Shown one piece after another: positions 1 to 9,274 of a DNA stretch of 64,000 nt. The translations under genes and the position numbers were made by a program. The stretch comes from Roseiarcus sp963767245 (GTDB taxonomy: Bacteria > Pseudomonadota > Alphaproteobacteria > Rhizobiales > Beijerinckiaceae): NCBI GenBank assembly GCA_963767245.1, contig CAVYDG010000023.1, positions 186,001 to 250,000 of the forward strand. Direction: 5' to 3'. The notes under the pieces were generated by a model. It saw nothing but the letters and a program-made list of their open reading frames with translations, did not search any database and had not been told where the DNA came from. Numbering within the stretch: position 1 is the stretch's first letter; every line of letters starts with the position of its first letter.

Positions 1-331
1 CGACGCCGTACTCCCGCGCGGTTTCGGCGAGATAGCGCAGGATCGACGGCCCATCGGCGATCGCCCGCGTGTCGTCCCACGGGCGAAAGGCGTAGCCGAA
101 TGTCGACATATCGGAATCCGAGCGGATCCCCGGATAGCGGAACAGATCCCAGGTGCCCCCGATTGCGTCCCGCGCCTCGAGGATGGCGAAACTCGTCTTC
201 GGCCGTTGGCGCACCAGATGGCAGGCTGTGCCGATCCCGGAGAGCCCCGCGCCGACGATGAGCACGTCGAAATCGGCGCGGGCTTTCGCCGGGCCGTCGC
301 GCACGTGCATCGTCAAAGCGGCTTCGTTCAT
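1..331 (-). CDS. FAD-dependent monooxygenase (Baeyer-Villiger/FMO type), 5' part only
   Basis: The first 110 residues of a flavoprotein monooxygenase are visible; the gene runs off the left edge of the window. A Rossmann FAD-binding motif (VLIVGAGLSGIGTACHL) lies at about residues 23-39, followed by the family-typical IGGTWDLFRYPGIRSDSDM stretch near residues 62-80, as in Baeyer-Villiger and NAD-binding monooxygenases. Members use NADPH and O2 to oxygenate ketones or other substrates; the substrate cannot be told here. The start is the ATG at 329-331; a second in-frame ATG at 308-310 is possible. Its promoter must lie in the 331-600 region shared with the truncated usp remnant on the other strand. 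Confidence 0.85.
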   Translation of the reverse strand, partial: MNEAALTMHVRDGPAKARADFDVLIVGAGLSGIGTACHLVRQRPKTSFAILEARDAIGGTWDLFRYPGIRSDSDMSTFGYAFRPWDDTRAIADGPSILRYLAETAREYGV

Positions 332-430
332 CCGTCTCTTCCGCTAACGGCGGCGACTCCCTGGGGAGTTGGGGTCTCACCGCTACGCGTGTTGGACAAG
401 GACTGTAAAACATCCGGCTCGCGGCGGGCA

Positions 431-1099
431 ATGCGGGAGATGTGTTGGGGTGCGGCCCGCCGGCGCGACAAGGCGGCCCCGGCCGTCCGGACATCACGGC
501 CGTTCGTTGATCCGGCCCGCAGCGTCGATTGTGGTCAGGCGACAAGCAAAGGACGGCCGTCGCCTCGTCCCGGCCGCGCGACGGAGATCGCGCGCACGTT
601 CGATCGCGTCGTTCTCGGCCAGGCGGAGGACGACGTTCCCGTGCCGGCCAGATTGCCGGACGAGGTGATCGCCGAAAGCGGCCGGCCGGTCCTGGTCGTG
701 CCCTATGTCGGAACCTACACCGACGTCGGCGCCCACCCGCTCTTCGCCTGGCATAGCGAACGCGGCGCTGCGCGCGCCGCCTTTGACGCCCTGCCGCTGC
801 TCACGGGCGGCTGCAAAGCGCTCATCGTCGAGGTCGGCCACAAGGGCGATCAACGCTACGAATTCTCGGACCTTCTGGTCGCCAAGCTCGCCAGCCACAA
901 GGTGGACGCGCGCTACCAGCACGCCGTCGTCGACGATATTTCGGTCAGCGACGCGCTGCTCAGCGCCATTTCCGACCATTCGGCGGATCTGATGGCGATT
1001 GGCGCTTTCGACGCCGGCTGGCGCTTTCTGTTCGGCCACGGCTCCGGCACGCCGCAGATCCTCGCCCACATGACCGCGCCGGTGCTATTCTCACACTGA
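431..1099 (+). pseudogene. universal stress protein (UspA family), N-terminally truncated
   Basis: From about position 611 the frame encodes the second half of a UspA-family protein: a GRPVLVVPYVGTYTDVG strand-turn, an AARAAFDALPLL helix, and a C-terminal end with LMAIGAFDAGWRFLFGHG and the strand MTAPVLFSH. The usual N-terminal half (initial Rossmann strand and about 90-100 residues) is not present in any frame; upstream residues are low-complexity, Arg-rich and do not resemble Usp. ATG codons at 431 and 440 are in frame but neither gives a normal start. I read this as a truncated remnant, though a short expressed form cannot be excluded. It converges on zwf, which ends 22 bases further on. 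Confidence 0.6.
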
Positions 1100-1121
1100 G
1101 GGCGCGGCGGAAGATCCGTGC

Positions 1122-2507
1122 TCATGCGGTCTTGGCTGGGCTGGGATTCCGCCACGGACCATCGGTCCCAATGAGCGCATCGGCCGCCGCAGGGCCCCAT
1201 GTCCCGGGCGCATATTCAAGGGCCGGCGGCGGGTTTACGAGGATCGGCTGGACGATCCGCCATTGCGCGTCGATCGCGTCCTCCCGGCCGAACAGTTCGT
1301 CGTTGCCGCGCATCGCGTCGCCGAGCAGACGCTGATAGGGTGGGACCAGCGAGGCAGCGCGTTCCGACAGCGTGAGCTCGACGCTCTCGCCGGTCATGCC
1401 TTCCCCGGGGTGTTTCACCCGCAAACCAATTGCGACCCCGACGTCCGGGCTTATCCGCAGGCGCATATAGCTGGGCGGCGCGCCGGCCTCGTCGCCGAAC
1501 GTCGCCCGCGGCGGCGGGTTGTATTCGACCGTGACCTCGGCAGCCGTCAGAGGCAGGCATTTGCCGGCGCGGATGTAGATCGGGACGCCGGCCCATCGCC
1601 AGGAGTCGACCATCAATTTCACCGCGACATAGGTCTCGACCGTCGAATCCGGCTTGACGCCCTTGACCTGCCGATAGCCGCGATACTGGCCCCGAACGAT
1701 GCTCGCCGCATCCAGGGGCTTGACGGCCTTGAGGAGCGCGGCCTTCTGGTCGCGCATCGATTCATGGTCTTCGCCGGTCGGCGGGTCCATCATCACGTTG
1801 GCGAGGACCTGAAGCATGTGGTTCTGGACCACGTCGCGGAGCGCCCCGGTCGCGTCATAGAAGCTGCCGCGATCGTCGACCCCAAACGCTTCCGCCATGG
1901 TGATCTGGATGCTGCGCACATAGTTGCGATTCCACAGCGACTCGAACGGCGCGTTCGCGAACCGTGTGTAGACGATGCTCTGAACCGGCTCCTTGCCGAG
2001 ATAGTGATCGATGCGATAGATCGCCTCTTCCGGAAAATGCTGGTGCAAGGTCCGATTGAGCGCCTGCGCAGATTGGCGATCGTGGCCGAACGGTTTCTCG
2101 ATGACAAGGCGCGCGTCGACATTGAGCCCGCTTGCGGCGAGCGCGTCGACGACGACGCCGAACAGGCTCGGGGGAATCGCGAGGTAGTGCAGCGGCTGCT
2201 TCGCAGGACCGAGCGCCTGCTTGAGGGCAGCGAATGTCCCGGGATCACCGTAGTCGCCGTCGACATACTGCAGGACGGCAAGAAGACGCGCCAGTTTGGT
2301 GGGGTCAGCGCCACCATGGCTCTCGATGCTCGCCTTGGCGCGCGCCTTTAAGTCATCGACCTTCCAGCCGCTCTTGGCGACGCCGACGATCGGGACACTG
2401 CACCCCTCGTCACAGACGAGGCCGAGCAAGGCCGGGAAGATCTGCTTATAGGCAAGATCGCCGGAGGCGCCGAAGAACACCAGGGCGTCGGACTGCGGCG
2501 TTTCCAT
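1122..2507 (-). CDS. zwf: glucose-6-phosphate 1-dehydrogenase
   Basis: Oxidises glucose-6-phosphate to 6-phosphogluconolactone with NAD(P)+, feeding the oxidative pentose phosphate and Entner-Doudoroff routes in the cytosol. The 461 residues carry the nucleotide-binding GASGDLA motif at residues 13-19, the substrate-binding VIEKPFGHD at 135-143 and the active-site signature RIDHYLGKE at 165-173. Length is slightly short of the usual 480-490. The ATG at 2507 follows a GGGAG sequence about nine bases upstream. Unlike many relatives it has no pgl or edd beside it; the neighbours are unrelated. It is divergently transcribed from the hydroxy-acid oxidase gene with a 180-base gap that should hold both promoters. 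Confidence 0.95.
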   Translation of the reverse strand: METPQSDALVFFGASGDLAYKQIFPALLGLVCDEGCSVPIVGVAKSGWKVDDLKARAKASIESHGGADPTKLARLLAVLQYVDGDYGDPGTFAALKQALGPAKQPLHYLAIPPSLFGVVVDALAASGLNVDARLVIEKPFGHDRQSAQALNRTLHQHFPEEAIYRIDHYLGKEPVQSIVYTRFANAPFESLWNRNYVRSIQITMAEAFGVDDRGSFYDATGALRDVVQNHMLQVLANVMMDPPTGEDHESMRDQKAALLKAVKPLDAASIVRGQYRGYRQVKGVKPDSTVETYVAVKLMVDSWRWAGVPIYIRAGKCLPLTAAEVTVEYNPPPRATFGDEAGAPPSYMRLRISPDVGVAIGLRVKHPGEGMTGESVELTLSERAASLVPPYQRLLGDAMRGNDELFGREDAIDAQWRIVQPILVNPPPALEYAPGTWGPAAADALIGTDGPWRNPSPAKTA

Positions 2508-2688
2508 CTTGGGTCATCTCCCCTTCGAGTTGAGAAAAATCGCTCGATCCACGCTAACCAGCGTCGAGAACGCGCCCCGCGTCAATCCCTTTTGAGAGCG
2601 CCCGCGCCATCTTGCCGAACACCACGGTCATCCCGTAGTCCTTCTGCCCGCAATCCATGCGGGTGAAACACTATTGGGAGGGGCGTCG

Positions 2689-3855
2689 ATGCCGGACTTC
2701 GGGGCCTACCAAAACGAGATCTATATCGCCGGCTTAAGCGGCCGCCTGCCCCGGTTCCCGATGCGCTTCGATGACCTCGAGGCCAAGGCGCACGCGGCGA
2801 TGCCGCAAAGCCTCGTCCCCTACGTCGCCGGCGGCTGCGGCGACGAGCAGACCCAAGAGGCCAATGTCGCCGCCTTCGACAAATGGGGCCTCATCCCGCG
2901 GATGTTCGTCGGCGCCAAGCGGCGCGACCTTTCGGTCGAGCTCTTCGGCATGAAGCTGCCGTCGCCATTGTTCATGACCCCCAACGGCGTGATCGGGCTT
3001 TGCGCTCAGGACGGGCACGGCGATCTCGCGACCGCGCGCGCCGCCGCGCTGACCGGGGTGCCGATGGTCGCTTCGACCCTTTCGGTCGATCCGCTCGAAG
3101 CCGTCGCCGCCGAGTTCAAGGGAACGCCCGGATTCTTCCAGCTCTACACCCCGACCGATCGCGAGCTGGCGGCGAGCCTGGTCAGGCGGGCCGAGCAGGC
3201 CGGCTTCAAGGCGATCGTGGTGACGCTCGACACCTGGGTGACCGGCTGGCGTCCACGCGACCTCGCCACCGCCAATTTCCCCCAGCTCCGCGGCCATTGC
3301 CTGGCGAACTATTTCACCGACCCGCGGTTCGCCCAGTTGCTCGGCGGACCGCCGGAGAAAGACTCGCGCGCTGCGGTGACGCTGTGGGCCGCGATCTTCG
3401 GCAATCCCCTGACCTGGGACGACCTGCCGTGGCTGCGCTCGCTGACCAAACTGCCACTGATCGTCAAGGGTATATGCCATCCCGACGACGCCCGGCGCGC
3501 CATCGACGGCGGCGTCGATGGAATCTACTGCTCCAATCACGGCGGCCGGCAGGCGAACGGCGGCGTTCCGGCGCTCGACATGCTGCCCGCGGTGGTGAAG
3601 GCCGCCGGCGCGACACCGGTCCTGTTTGATTCGGGCGTCCGCACCGGAACCCATATCGTCAAGGCTCTGGCGATGGGGGCGGCGGCCGTCGGAATTGGCC
3701 GCCCCTACGCCTATGGGCTCGCGCTCGGCGGGACCGAGGGAATTGTCCACGTCCTGCGTTCGCTCCTGGCCGAAGCGGATCTCCTGATGGCGGTCGACGG
3801 CTATCCCACCCTCGCCGATCTGAGACCCGAGGCGCTGCAAAGGGTGGAGCGATGA
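2689..3855 (+). CDS. FMN-dependent alpha-hydroxy-acid oxidase (lactate 2-monooxygenase-like)
   Basis: A 388-residue TIM-barrel flavoenzyme of the family containing lactate oxidase/monooxygenase, glycolate oxidase and mandelate dehydrogenase; it oxidises an L-2-hydroxy acid to the 2-oxo acid. The catalytic His (residue 284) and following Arg sit in the SNHGGRQANGG signature; the phosphate-binding end is VLFDSGVRTGTHIVKALA and GIGRPYAYGLALGG. The N-terminal arrangement (about 45 residues before the barrel, beginning MPDFGAYQNEIY) is closest to lactate 2-monooxygenase-like members. ATG 2689 is preferred over the upstream TTG because GGGAGGGG lies at 2676-2683. The substrate is not evident; lactate and aryl hydroxy acids such as mandelate are both possible. 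Confidence 0.88.
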   Translation: MPDFGAYQNEIYIAGLSGRLPRFPMRFDDLEAKAHAAMPQSLVPYVAGGCGDEQTQEANVAAFDKWGLIPRMFVGAKRRDLSVELFGMKLPSPLFMTPNGVIGLCAQDGHGDLATARAAALTGVPMVASTLSVDPLEAVAAEFKGTPGFFQLYTPTDRELAASLVRRAEQAGFKAIVVTLDTWVTGWRPRDLATANFPQLRGHCLANYFTDPRFAQLLGGPPEKDSRAAVTLWAAIFGNPLTWDDLPWLRSLTKLPLIVKGICHPDDARRAIDGGVDGIYCSNHGGRQANGGVPALDMLPAVVKAAGATPVLFDSGVRTGTHIVKALAMGAAAVGIGRPYAYGLALGGTEGIVHVLRSLLAEADLLMAVDGYPTLADLRPEALQRVER

Positions 3856-3910
3856 CGAAGGTCGAGGGTGTAGGGTTGGACGGCGGCCTTGCCGCGTCAG
3901 TTGAAATTAG

Positions 3911-3937
3911 ATGCAATATCATTTAATGATAACGCAT
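3911..3937. promoter_or_regulatory. palindromic operator overlapping the marR start codon
   Basis: TATCATT-T-AATGATA (3917-3931) is a perfect 7+7 inverted repeat around one base, and is framed by a second matched pair, ATGC (3911-3914) and GCAT (3934-3937). The right arm runs into the ATG of marR at 3936. The AT-rich palindrome sits in otherwise GC-rich DNA directly before a MarR-family gene and its co-transcribed efflux gene, which is the normal place for a MarR autoregulatory operator. Binding is inferred, not shown. Confidence 0.75.
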
Positions 3938-4415
3938 GAATTCCATCTCCCTTCCGCGCGCCCCGCGGCGCGGGGTCGGCTCCGGGTTCGGAGCGCAGAT
4001 CGCCCAAGCGGCGCGGCTTTGGCGCCGGGTCGTCGATCGCCGCATGCGCCCTTTCGGATTGACGGAAGCGACGTGGCTGCCGCTGCTGCATCTCGCCCGC
4101 GCCCCGGCAGCGATGCGGCAGAAGGATCTTGCGGCGTCGCTCGCACTCGACAGTTCCTCCGTCGTTCGCCTCCTTGACGCGCTGGAAACGGCTGGCCTCA
4201 TCGAACGTCGCGAGGACGGCGCCGACCGCCGGGCGAAGGCGATTGTGCTCACCCGGCTTGGCCGCGCGACGGTGGCCAAGGTCGAGCGCGTTGCGCAGCA
4301 GGTGCGAGGCGACGCCCTTACCGGACTTGCCGAGAACGAGCTCGCGATCGCTTCGCGCGTGCTCGACCATGTCTGCGGGACGCTGGCGCCCCTGGCCGAC
4401 GAGGCCGGCTCATGA
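3936..4415 (+). CDS. MarR-family transcriptional regulator
   Basis: A 159-residue winged-helix regulator. The recognition helix region MRQKDLAASLALDSSSVVRLLDALE (shown as residues about 59-83) is followed by the wing GLIERREDGADRRAKAIVLT, whose D-x-R-x-K/R pattern is the MarR signature. Flanking helices form the dimer interface. The last codons overlap the start of the MFS transporter by four bases (ATGA), so the two are translationally coupled. It most likely represses itself and the pump through the palindrome at 3911-3937 and is released by a small, probably phenolic ligand; the ligand is unknown. Confidence 0.92.
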   Translation: MNSISLPRAPRRGVGSGFGAQIAQAARLWRRVVDRRMRPFGLTEATWLPLLHLARAPAAMRQKDLAASLALDSSSVVRLLDALETAGLIERREDGADRRAKAIVLTRLGRATVAKVERVAQQVRGDALTGLAENELAIASRVLDHVCGTLAPLADEAGS

Positions 4416-5641
4416 ATCGCCACGTCGCCGAGGTCGAGGCCGCAGACGAGATCGAGGGGCCGCGCCGGCACGCCCCCTTGTGGATGCTCGCCCTGTTCAC
4501 TTTGAGCGGGACGCTGGGCATGCACATCTTCGTGCCGGCGCTCCCGAGCGCCGCTGCGGATCTCCGCTCGGGCCCCGGCGCGCTGCAGCTGACGATCAGC
4601 GTCTATATCGCCGGGCTTGCGATCGGCCAGCTCGTTTATGGCCCGGTTTCTGATCGTTTCGGCCGGCGGCCAGCGTTGATCGGCGGCCTTGTCGTGTTCA
4701 CGATCTCGGGTGTTGCCGCGATGTTTGCGCAGAGTGTCGACCAGCTTATCGTCGCCCGCCTGTTTCAGGCGCTCGGCGGCTGCGCCGGCCTCATTCTCGC
4801 CCGCGCGATCGTGCGCGACACGGCGGCGTCGCATGAGGCGACGCAGCGCCTGGCGCTGATGAATCTGATGGCGACGGCCGCCCCGGGAGTGGCGCCGCTG
4901 GCCGGCGGCGCGCTCGCGGGTCTGTTTGGCTGGCGCTCGATCTTCGTCGCGCTTTGCGTCCTTGGCGCCATGAACGCGCTCTGCGCCTGGCGGCTCCTGC
5001 CCGAGACTGGCAAGCTCGTCAGCATCTCGAGCGCGGCGCTGGCGCGACAGACCCGCCAGCTCATGGCCTCGCCCGCTTTCGTCGGCTATTCGATCGGCGG
5101 CGGCTGCGCGACCACTTCGCTCTACGCTTTCATCGCCTGCGCGCCGTTCATCGTCGTCAATCAATTGCACCGGCCGGAAGGCGAAATCGGACTCTATCTC
5201 GCCCTCCTCGTCTCGGGAATATGGTTCGGCAGTATGTTGACCAGCCGGTTCGTCGACCAATTCCCTCTCAGGACATATCTCGTGGCGGCCAACGCGGTGA
5301 GCGTGGCGGCGGCGTTGGGATTTCTCATCGTGGTCCTCACCGGGCATCTGACCGTCACGCTGATGGTCGGCCTGATGCTCGTCTACAACATCGGTGTCGG
5401 CTGCGCCGGGCCGACCGCTCTCGTTCAGGCGATGAGCGTCAACCGGCAAGTTCTCGGCTCCGCTTCCGGCCTCTACGGGTTCACCCAAATGGCGGTCGGC
5501 GCTGGCCTGACCGCGCTCGCCGGGCTCGGCAGCGATCCGGCCCTGGCCGCGGGCGTCGTGCTCATGCTGGCCGGGATCGTCGCCCAGGCCTCGTTCTGGA
5601 TCGCTATTCGCCATGAGGCCAAGGGGCCTTCCGCCGCCTGA
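4412..5641 (+). CDS. MFS drug efflux transporter, Bcr/CflA type
   Basis: A 409-residue inner-membrane proton antiporter with about 12 predicted membrane helices. The loop between helices 2 and 3 carries motif A as GPVSDRFGRRP (near residues 75-86), and helix 4-5 holds QALGGCAGLILARAIVRD and the antiporter motif APGVAPLAGGAL typical of the Bcr/CflA group. The opening pattern FTLSGTLGMHIFVPALP also fits that group (polytopic Bcr proteins start with a similar helix 1). It overlaps marR by four bases, so its expression should follow MarR control. Substrate range cannot be predicted from sequence. The 212 bases after the gene up to the next stop codon hold no convincing gene. Confidence 0.9.
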   Translation: MNRHVAEVEAADEIEGPRRHAPLWMLALFTLSGTLGMHIFVPALPSAAADLRSGPGALQLTISVYIAGLAIGQLVYGPVSDRFGRRPALIGGLVVFTISGVAAMFAQSVDQLIVARLFQALGGCAGLILARAIVRDTAASHEATQRLALMNLMATAAPGVAPLAGGALAGLFGWRSIFVALCVLGAMNALCAWRLLPETGKLVSISSAALARQTRQLMASPAFVGYSIGGGCATTSLYAFIACAPFIVVNQLHRPEGEIGLYLALLVSGIWFGSMLTSRFVDQFPLRTYLVAANAVSVAAALGFLIVVLTGHLTVTLMVGLMLVYNIGVGCAGPTALVQAMSVNRQVLGSASGLYGFTQMAVGAGLTALAGLGSDPALAAGVVLMLAGIVAQASFWIAIRHEAKGPSAA

Positions 5642-5853
5642 CGGCGTTTTGGCGGATGGTCCTGGGGCTGGACGGCTGGAATTCCAAGCTGGACGCAACG
5701 AAAGTCCTTGAGTCGGGCCAGAACGTCGGCCTTTTTTTCCGCCGCGAGCGACAGCGCGCGCATCGCGGGGACGACCGCCGCCACGATCGGCGCCAGAAGC
5801 CGCCGCGCGATCCAGCCAGGTCCGCGATCGGCTGCCTTCCTCTCTATCGGCGG

Positions 5854-6729
5854 CTATTCCTTCACCGCTCCGGTCAGGCTCGAAACATAGTACTCGACGA
5901 AGAACGAATACATGATCACCACCGGTAGCGAACCGAACAGCGCCGCCGCCATCAGCGACCCCCAGTGATAGACGTCGCCTTCGACCAGTTCGGTGATCGC
6001 CCCCACCGGAACCGTCTTGTTCTCCGACGACGAGATGAAGGTCAGCGCATAGATGAATTCGTTCCACGACAGGGTGAAGGCGAAAATGCCGGCCGAGATC
6101 AGTCCGGGAACCGCGAGCGGCAGGGTGATCTTCCACAGAATCTGCAGCCGCGTCGCGCCGTCGATCAGCGCGCATTCCTCGAGCTCGTAGGGGATGGTGC
6201 GGAAATAGCCCATGAGCAGCCAGGTGCAGAACGGAATGAGAAAGGTCGGATAGGTAAGGATCAGCGCCCAGTCGCTGTCGAACAGGCCAAGCTTGAAGAT
6301 GATCGCGGCGAGCGGGATGAACAGGATGCTCGGCGGCACGAGATAGGCGAGAAAGATCGCGAGCCCGACATAGCGCGCAGCCCTGAACCTCAGGCGTTCG
6401 ATCGCGTAAGCGGCGCAGACGCTGCAGATGAGCGAGATCACGGTCGACGCAAAGGCGACGAGCATCGTGTTGATGAGCCAGCTCGGATAGCTGGTCTCGA
6501 AGAACAGCTTCTCGATATGCGCGAGCGTGGGGTGGTGAACCCAGAACGGATTGAAGCGGGCGTAGTCGTAAAGCTCGTCGTCGGGCTTCAGCGTCGTCGT
6601 CGTCATCCAGTAGAACGGGAACAGGAGGACGAACAGGAAGACGGCGAGCGGCAGATAGAGCGTGACCACCCGTCGCGGCAGCCGCTCGAGATAGTCCATG
6701 CCTTCGCGAGCGTCGGTGCTCGGCGCCAT
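5854..6729 (-). CDS. carbohydrate ABC transporter permease (MalG-like)
   Basis: A 291-residue inner-membrane permease with six predicted helices. The EAA loop that contacts the ATPase is readable as EECALIDGATRLQILWKITL (about residues 185-204), the hallmark of the binding-protein-dependent transport family (MalG/UgpE side). The ATG at 6729 lies two bases from the end of the upstream partner permease (stop at 6732), so the two are co-translated. It is the last gene of the cassette on the minus strand. No ATP-binding subunit lies in this window; a shared MsmK/UgpC-type ATPase elsewhere is probable. Confidence 0.92.
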   Translation of the reverse strand: MAPSTDAREGMDYLERLPRRVVTLYLPLAVFLFVLLFPFYWMTTTTLKPDDELYDYARFNPFWVHHPTLAHIEKLFFETSYPSWLINTMLVAFASTVISLICSVCAAYAIERLRFRAARYVGLAIFLAYLVPPSILFIPLAAIIFKLGLFDSDWALILTYPTFLIPFCTWLLMGYFRTIPYELEECALIDGATRLQILWKITLPLAVPGLISAGIFAFTLSWNEFIYALTFISSSENKTVPVGAITELVEGDVYHWGSLMAAALFGSLPVVIMYSFFVEYYVSSLTGAVKE

Positions 6730-6731
6730 CG

Positions 6732-7688
6732 TCAGTCTCGCGCCCCTTGCTGCCAGCGTCGCCGCTGCAGTCCGAAATAGCTGAACAAGATGGCGGCGAG
6801 CAGGAACGGCACCATGGCGTCGGCGATCGCCGCGCCTTCGCCGAGCCGTCCTCCGGTGATCGCGCGCTCGAACGAGAGCGTCGCCATCAGTTGGGTGGCG
6901 TTGATCGGGCCGCCGCGAGTGATGGCGTAGATGAGCTGGAAATCGGTAAAGGTGAGGAGCACCGAGAAGGTCATCACCACCGCGATGATCGGCGACAGCA
7001 TCGGCAGCGTGACGAACCGGAACCGCTGCCACGGGCCCGCGCCGTCGAGCGTCGCCGCCTCGTAAAGCGAGGGCGAGATGGTCTGCAAGCCGGCGAGCAG
7101 AGTTATCGCGACAAACGGGATGCCGCGCCAGACATTGGCCGCGATCACCGACCACCGCGCGTTCCACGGGCTGCCGAGAAAGTCGATGTACTGGTGGATG
7201 AGCCCGAGCTTGATCAGCGACCAGGAGAGGATCGAGAATTGCGGATCGTAGATCCACCAGAACGCGATCGCCGACAGCACCGTCGGGGTGACGAACGGCA
7301 AGAGCACGATCGCGCGCACGAGCGCCTTCAGCGGCAGGCGGCGGTTGAGCAGGAGCGCGAGATAGAGGCCAAGCGCGAACTTCAGCGCACTGGCGACGAC
7401 GGTGTACAGCAAGGTGTTGAAGACCGAGAGCCAGAAGACGCTGTCGTGCGCGAGCGAAATGAAGTTGGCGAAACCGACGAATCGGCCGGGCTGGCCGATC
7501 GAAGCATTGGTCATGCCGAGCCAGAATCCGAGGCCAAGCGGATAGGCGAGAAATACCAGCAGGAACGCTGCCGCCGGCGCCATCATGGCGACGCCGAGAA
7601 CGTTGCGGTCGTCGGCCAGACGGGAGAAAAGCCCCCGCCGCGCCGGGATTGGCCTCGCGGCGCGGTAGGCGGGCGCGTTCGAGGCCAT
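6732..7688 (-). CDS. sugar ABC transporter permease (MalF-like)
   Basis: A 318-residue permease, partner of the MalG-like subunit. After a basic N-terminus the first helix reads LGVAMMAPAAAFLLVFLAYP; the ATPase-contact loop is YEAATLDGAGPWQRFRFVTL near residues 218-237. Start ATG at 7688 is chosen because it precedes the first helix by a normal distance; the frame is open further upstream but overlaps the binding-protein gene. The gene begins only 14 bases after the stop of the substrate-binding protein gene, giving the usual order binding protein - MalF - MalG. Confidence 0.92.
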   Translation of the reverse strand: MASNAPAYRAARPIPARRGLFSRLADDRNVLGVAMMAPAAAFLLVFLAYPLGLGFWLGMTNASIGQPGRFVGFANFISLAHDSVFWLSVFNTLLYTVVASALKFALGLYLALLLNRRLPLKALVRAIVLLPFVTPTVLSAIAFWWIYDPQFSILSWSLIKLGLIHQYIDFLGSPWNARWSVIAANVWRGIPFVAITLLAGLQTISPSLYEAATLDGAGPWQRFRFVTLPMLSPIIAVVMTFSVLLTFTDFQLIYAITRGGPINATQLMATLSFERAITGGRLGEGAAIADAMVPFLLAAILFSYFGLQRRRWQQGARD

Positions 7689-7701
7689 CACGCCTGCCCT
7701 G

Positions 7702-9016
7702 TCAGGCGCTGTAGTAGCGCTTGACCCGCTCGGCCGCATCGTGCGCGGCGTCCTTCGGCGACTTGTTCCCCGTGCACGCCTCGGCGAACATGTCGACGAC
7801 CACGAAGTCGCCCATGACCGCGGCCGACGCGCTGCCCAGCGCGCCCGAGTAGCCGTCGTCGAGCGCATATTTCAGGACGTCGCGGAACGGGGTCGCCTTT
7901 GGGTCGGCGGTCCAGACCGGGTTGTCGTTCCAGGCCGGCAAGGGGGGCGCGACATAGCCGTTCGACTGCGTCTCCCAATAGTCGACCTGCGGCTTCTCCC
8001 ACATGAAGCGCAGATACTCGCGGACGGCATTCGGATATTTTGTGTACGCATAAGCGTAGGTGTTGAGGATGTTTTGCTGCTCGGTCGGCCGCCCGATGGG
8101 ACCGATCGGCATGTTGGCGTGGTCCATGTCCGCGGCGATCGCCTGGAGCGCCGGATCAGGCGAATTCTTGGCGACGGTGTAGATCGAAATGCCGTTCAAC
8201 GTCAGGCTGATCTGATCGGCGAGGAACGCCTTGTTGTTGCTTGGATCGAGCCATGACAGCACGCCGTCTATGTAGGTCCCATACAGCTGTGTGGCGTATT
8301 CGAGAGCCGCGACGGTTTCGGGCGAATCGATGACAACGTTGTTGTTGTCGTCCACCGTCTTGCCGCCGAAAGCCCACATGCACCACTAAGTCCAGCCGTT
8401 GGCGTCGCCAGTGGCGTGGCCGAGCGCAAAGCCGGGAGGCTTGCCCGTCTTCTTGAGGCCCTGGCAGAGTTTGAGATACCCGGCGGTGTCCTTTGGAAAC
8501 TCGTCGAAACCGGCAGCGTGCATGGCGCTGATGCGGTAGTTCATGCATCCGCCCGAAGCGCCTTGCGGCAGCGCGATCCAGCGCTTGTTAAACGTCCCGT
8601 ATTTGCGCGCGACCGGATACCAGCCGCCGTATTTGTCCCCGAGATATTCGGCGAGGTCGGTCAGGTCGAGAAGCTTTTCGCGGAACTTGAACGGATCGTC
8701 GAGTGTGCCAAAGATGATGTCGGGCCCGGCCCCGACATTGGCGGCGACCGCGGATTTCGGCCGGATGTCGTCCCAGCTTTCGGCATCGACCCGGACTTTG
8801 ACGCCGGTCTGATCGGCAAACTTCTTGGTATTGGCGACGAAACTGTCGAACTCGGCCTGGATGAACTGCTTCCAGCGCAAGACCCGGATGGATGCGCCGG
8901 GTTCCGGCGCGGGCCCGCTCCAGGTCGAAATCCGCACCTGCGGCGCCGCCGGGCAGCATCAACAGACCCGCCGCGGCGCCGGATTGCAAGATCTGCCGTC
9001 TGGAGACGTCGACCAA
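7702..9016 (-). pseudogene. sugar ABC transporter substrate-binding protein, broken by a frame change and an in-frame TAG
   Basis: Periplasmic solute-binding protein of the multiple-sugar family, about 435 residues if restored. The start is a TTG at 9014-9016 with GGAGG five bases before it; the first residues give a Tat signal (SRRQILQSGAAAGLLMLPGG). The frame then shifts near 8940-8955: the mature protein continues as RISTWSGPAPEPGASIRVLRW in another frame. A second lesion is an in-frame TAG at 8386-8388, between DANGWT and WCMWAFGGK. Downstream, the C-terminal lobe is intact to the stop at 7702 (ends AERVKRYYSA). Either both lesions are sequencing errors or the importer has lost its receptor. 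The sugar is unknown. Confidence 0.82.
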
Positions 9017-9274
9017 TTCTTCCTCCTTGTTCACGCCGCGGGCTGCGCCAACTTTACCGTGGACACTACACGCGTTTGAAAGGCTGCGCCAAGATGTCCC
9101 CGCCAACCTCTTCGCAGCGCCTTGTTCGCCCCAAGGACGAAGGCGGCGCATCCGCTTGACGATCAGCGGCGGCGCCTGCGACATGACGGGAAAATTCTTC
9201 GAAATGGCGACTGAGGGAAGAGACATGCCCGGATCGACAGGGCTTCACGCGACCTGGGACAAGGGGCCGTCGCC

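Noticed and set aside
206..611. Upstream extension of the universal stress protein frame from 206
   Set aside because: It overlaps the coding start of the monooxygenase on the other strand and has no Usp-like sequence.
3923..6175. 750-codon minus-strand frame opposite marR and the MFS gene
   Set aside because: Antisense shadow; the plus-strand genes carry clear MarR and MFS motifs and the operator.
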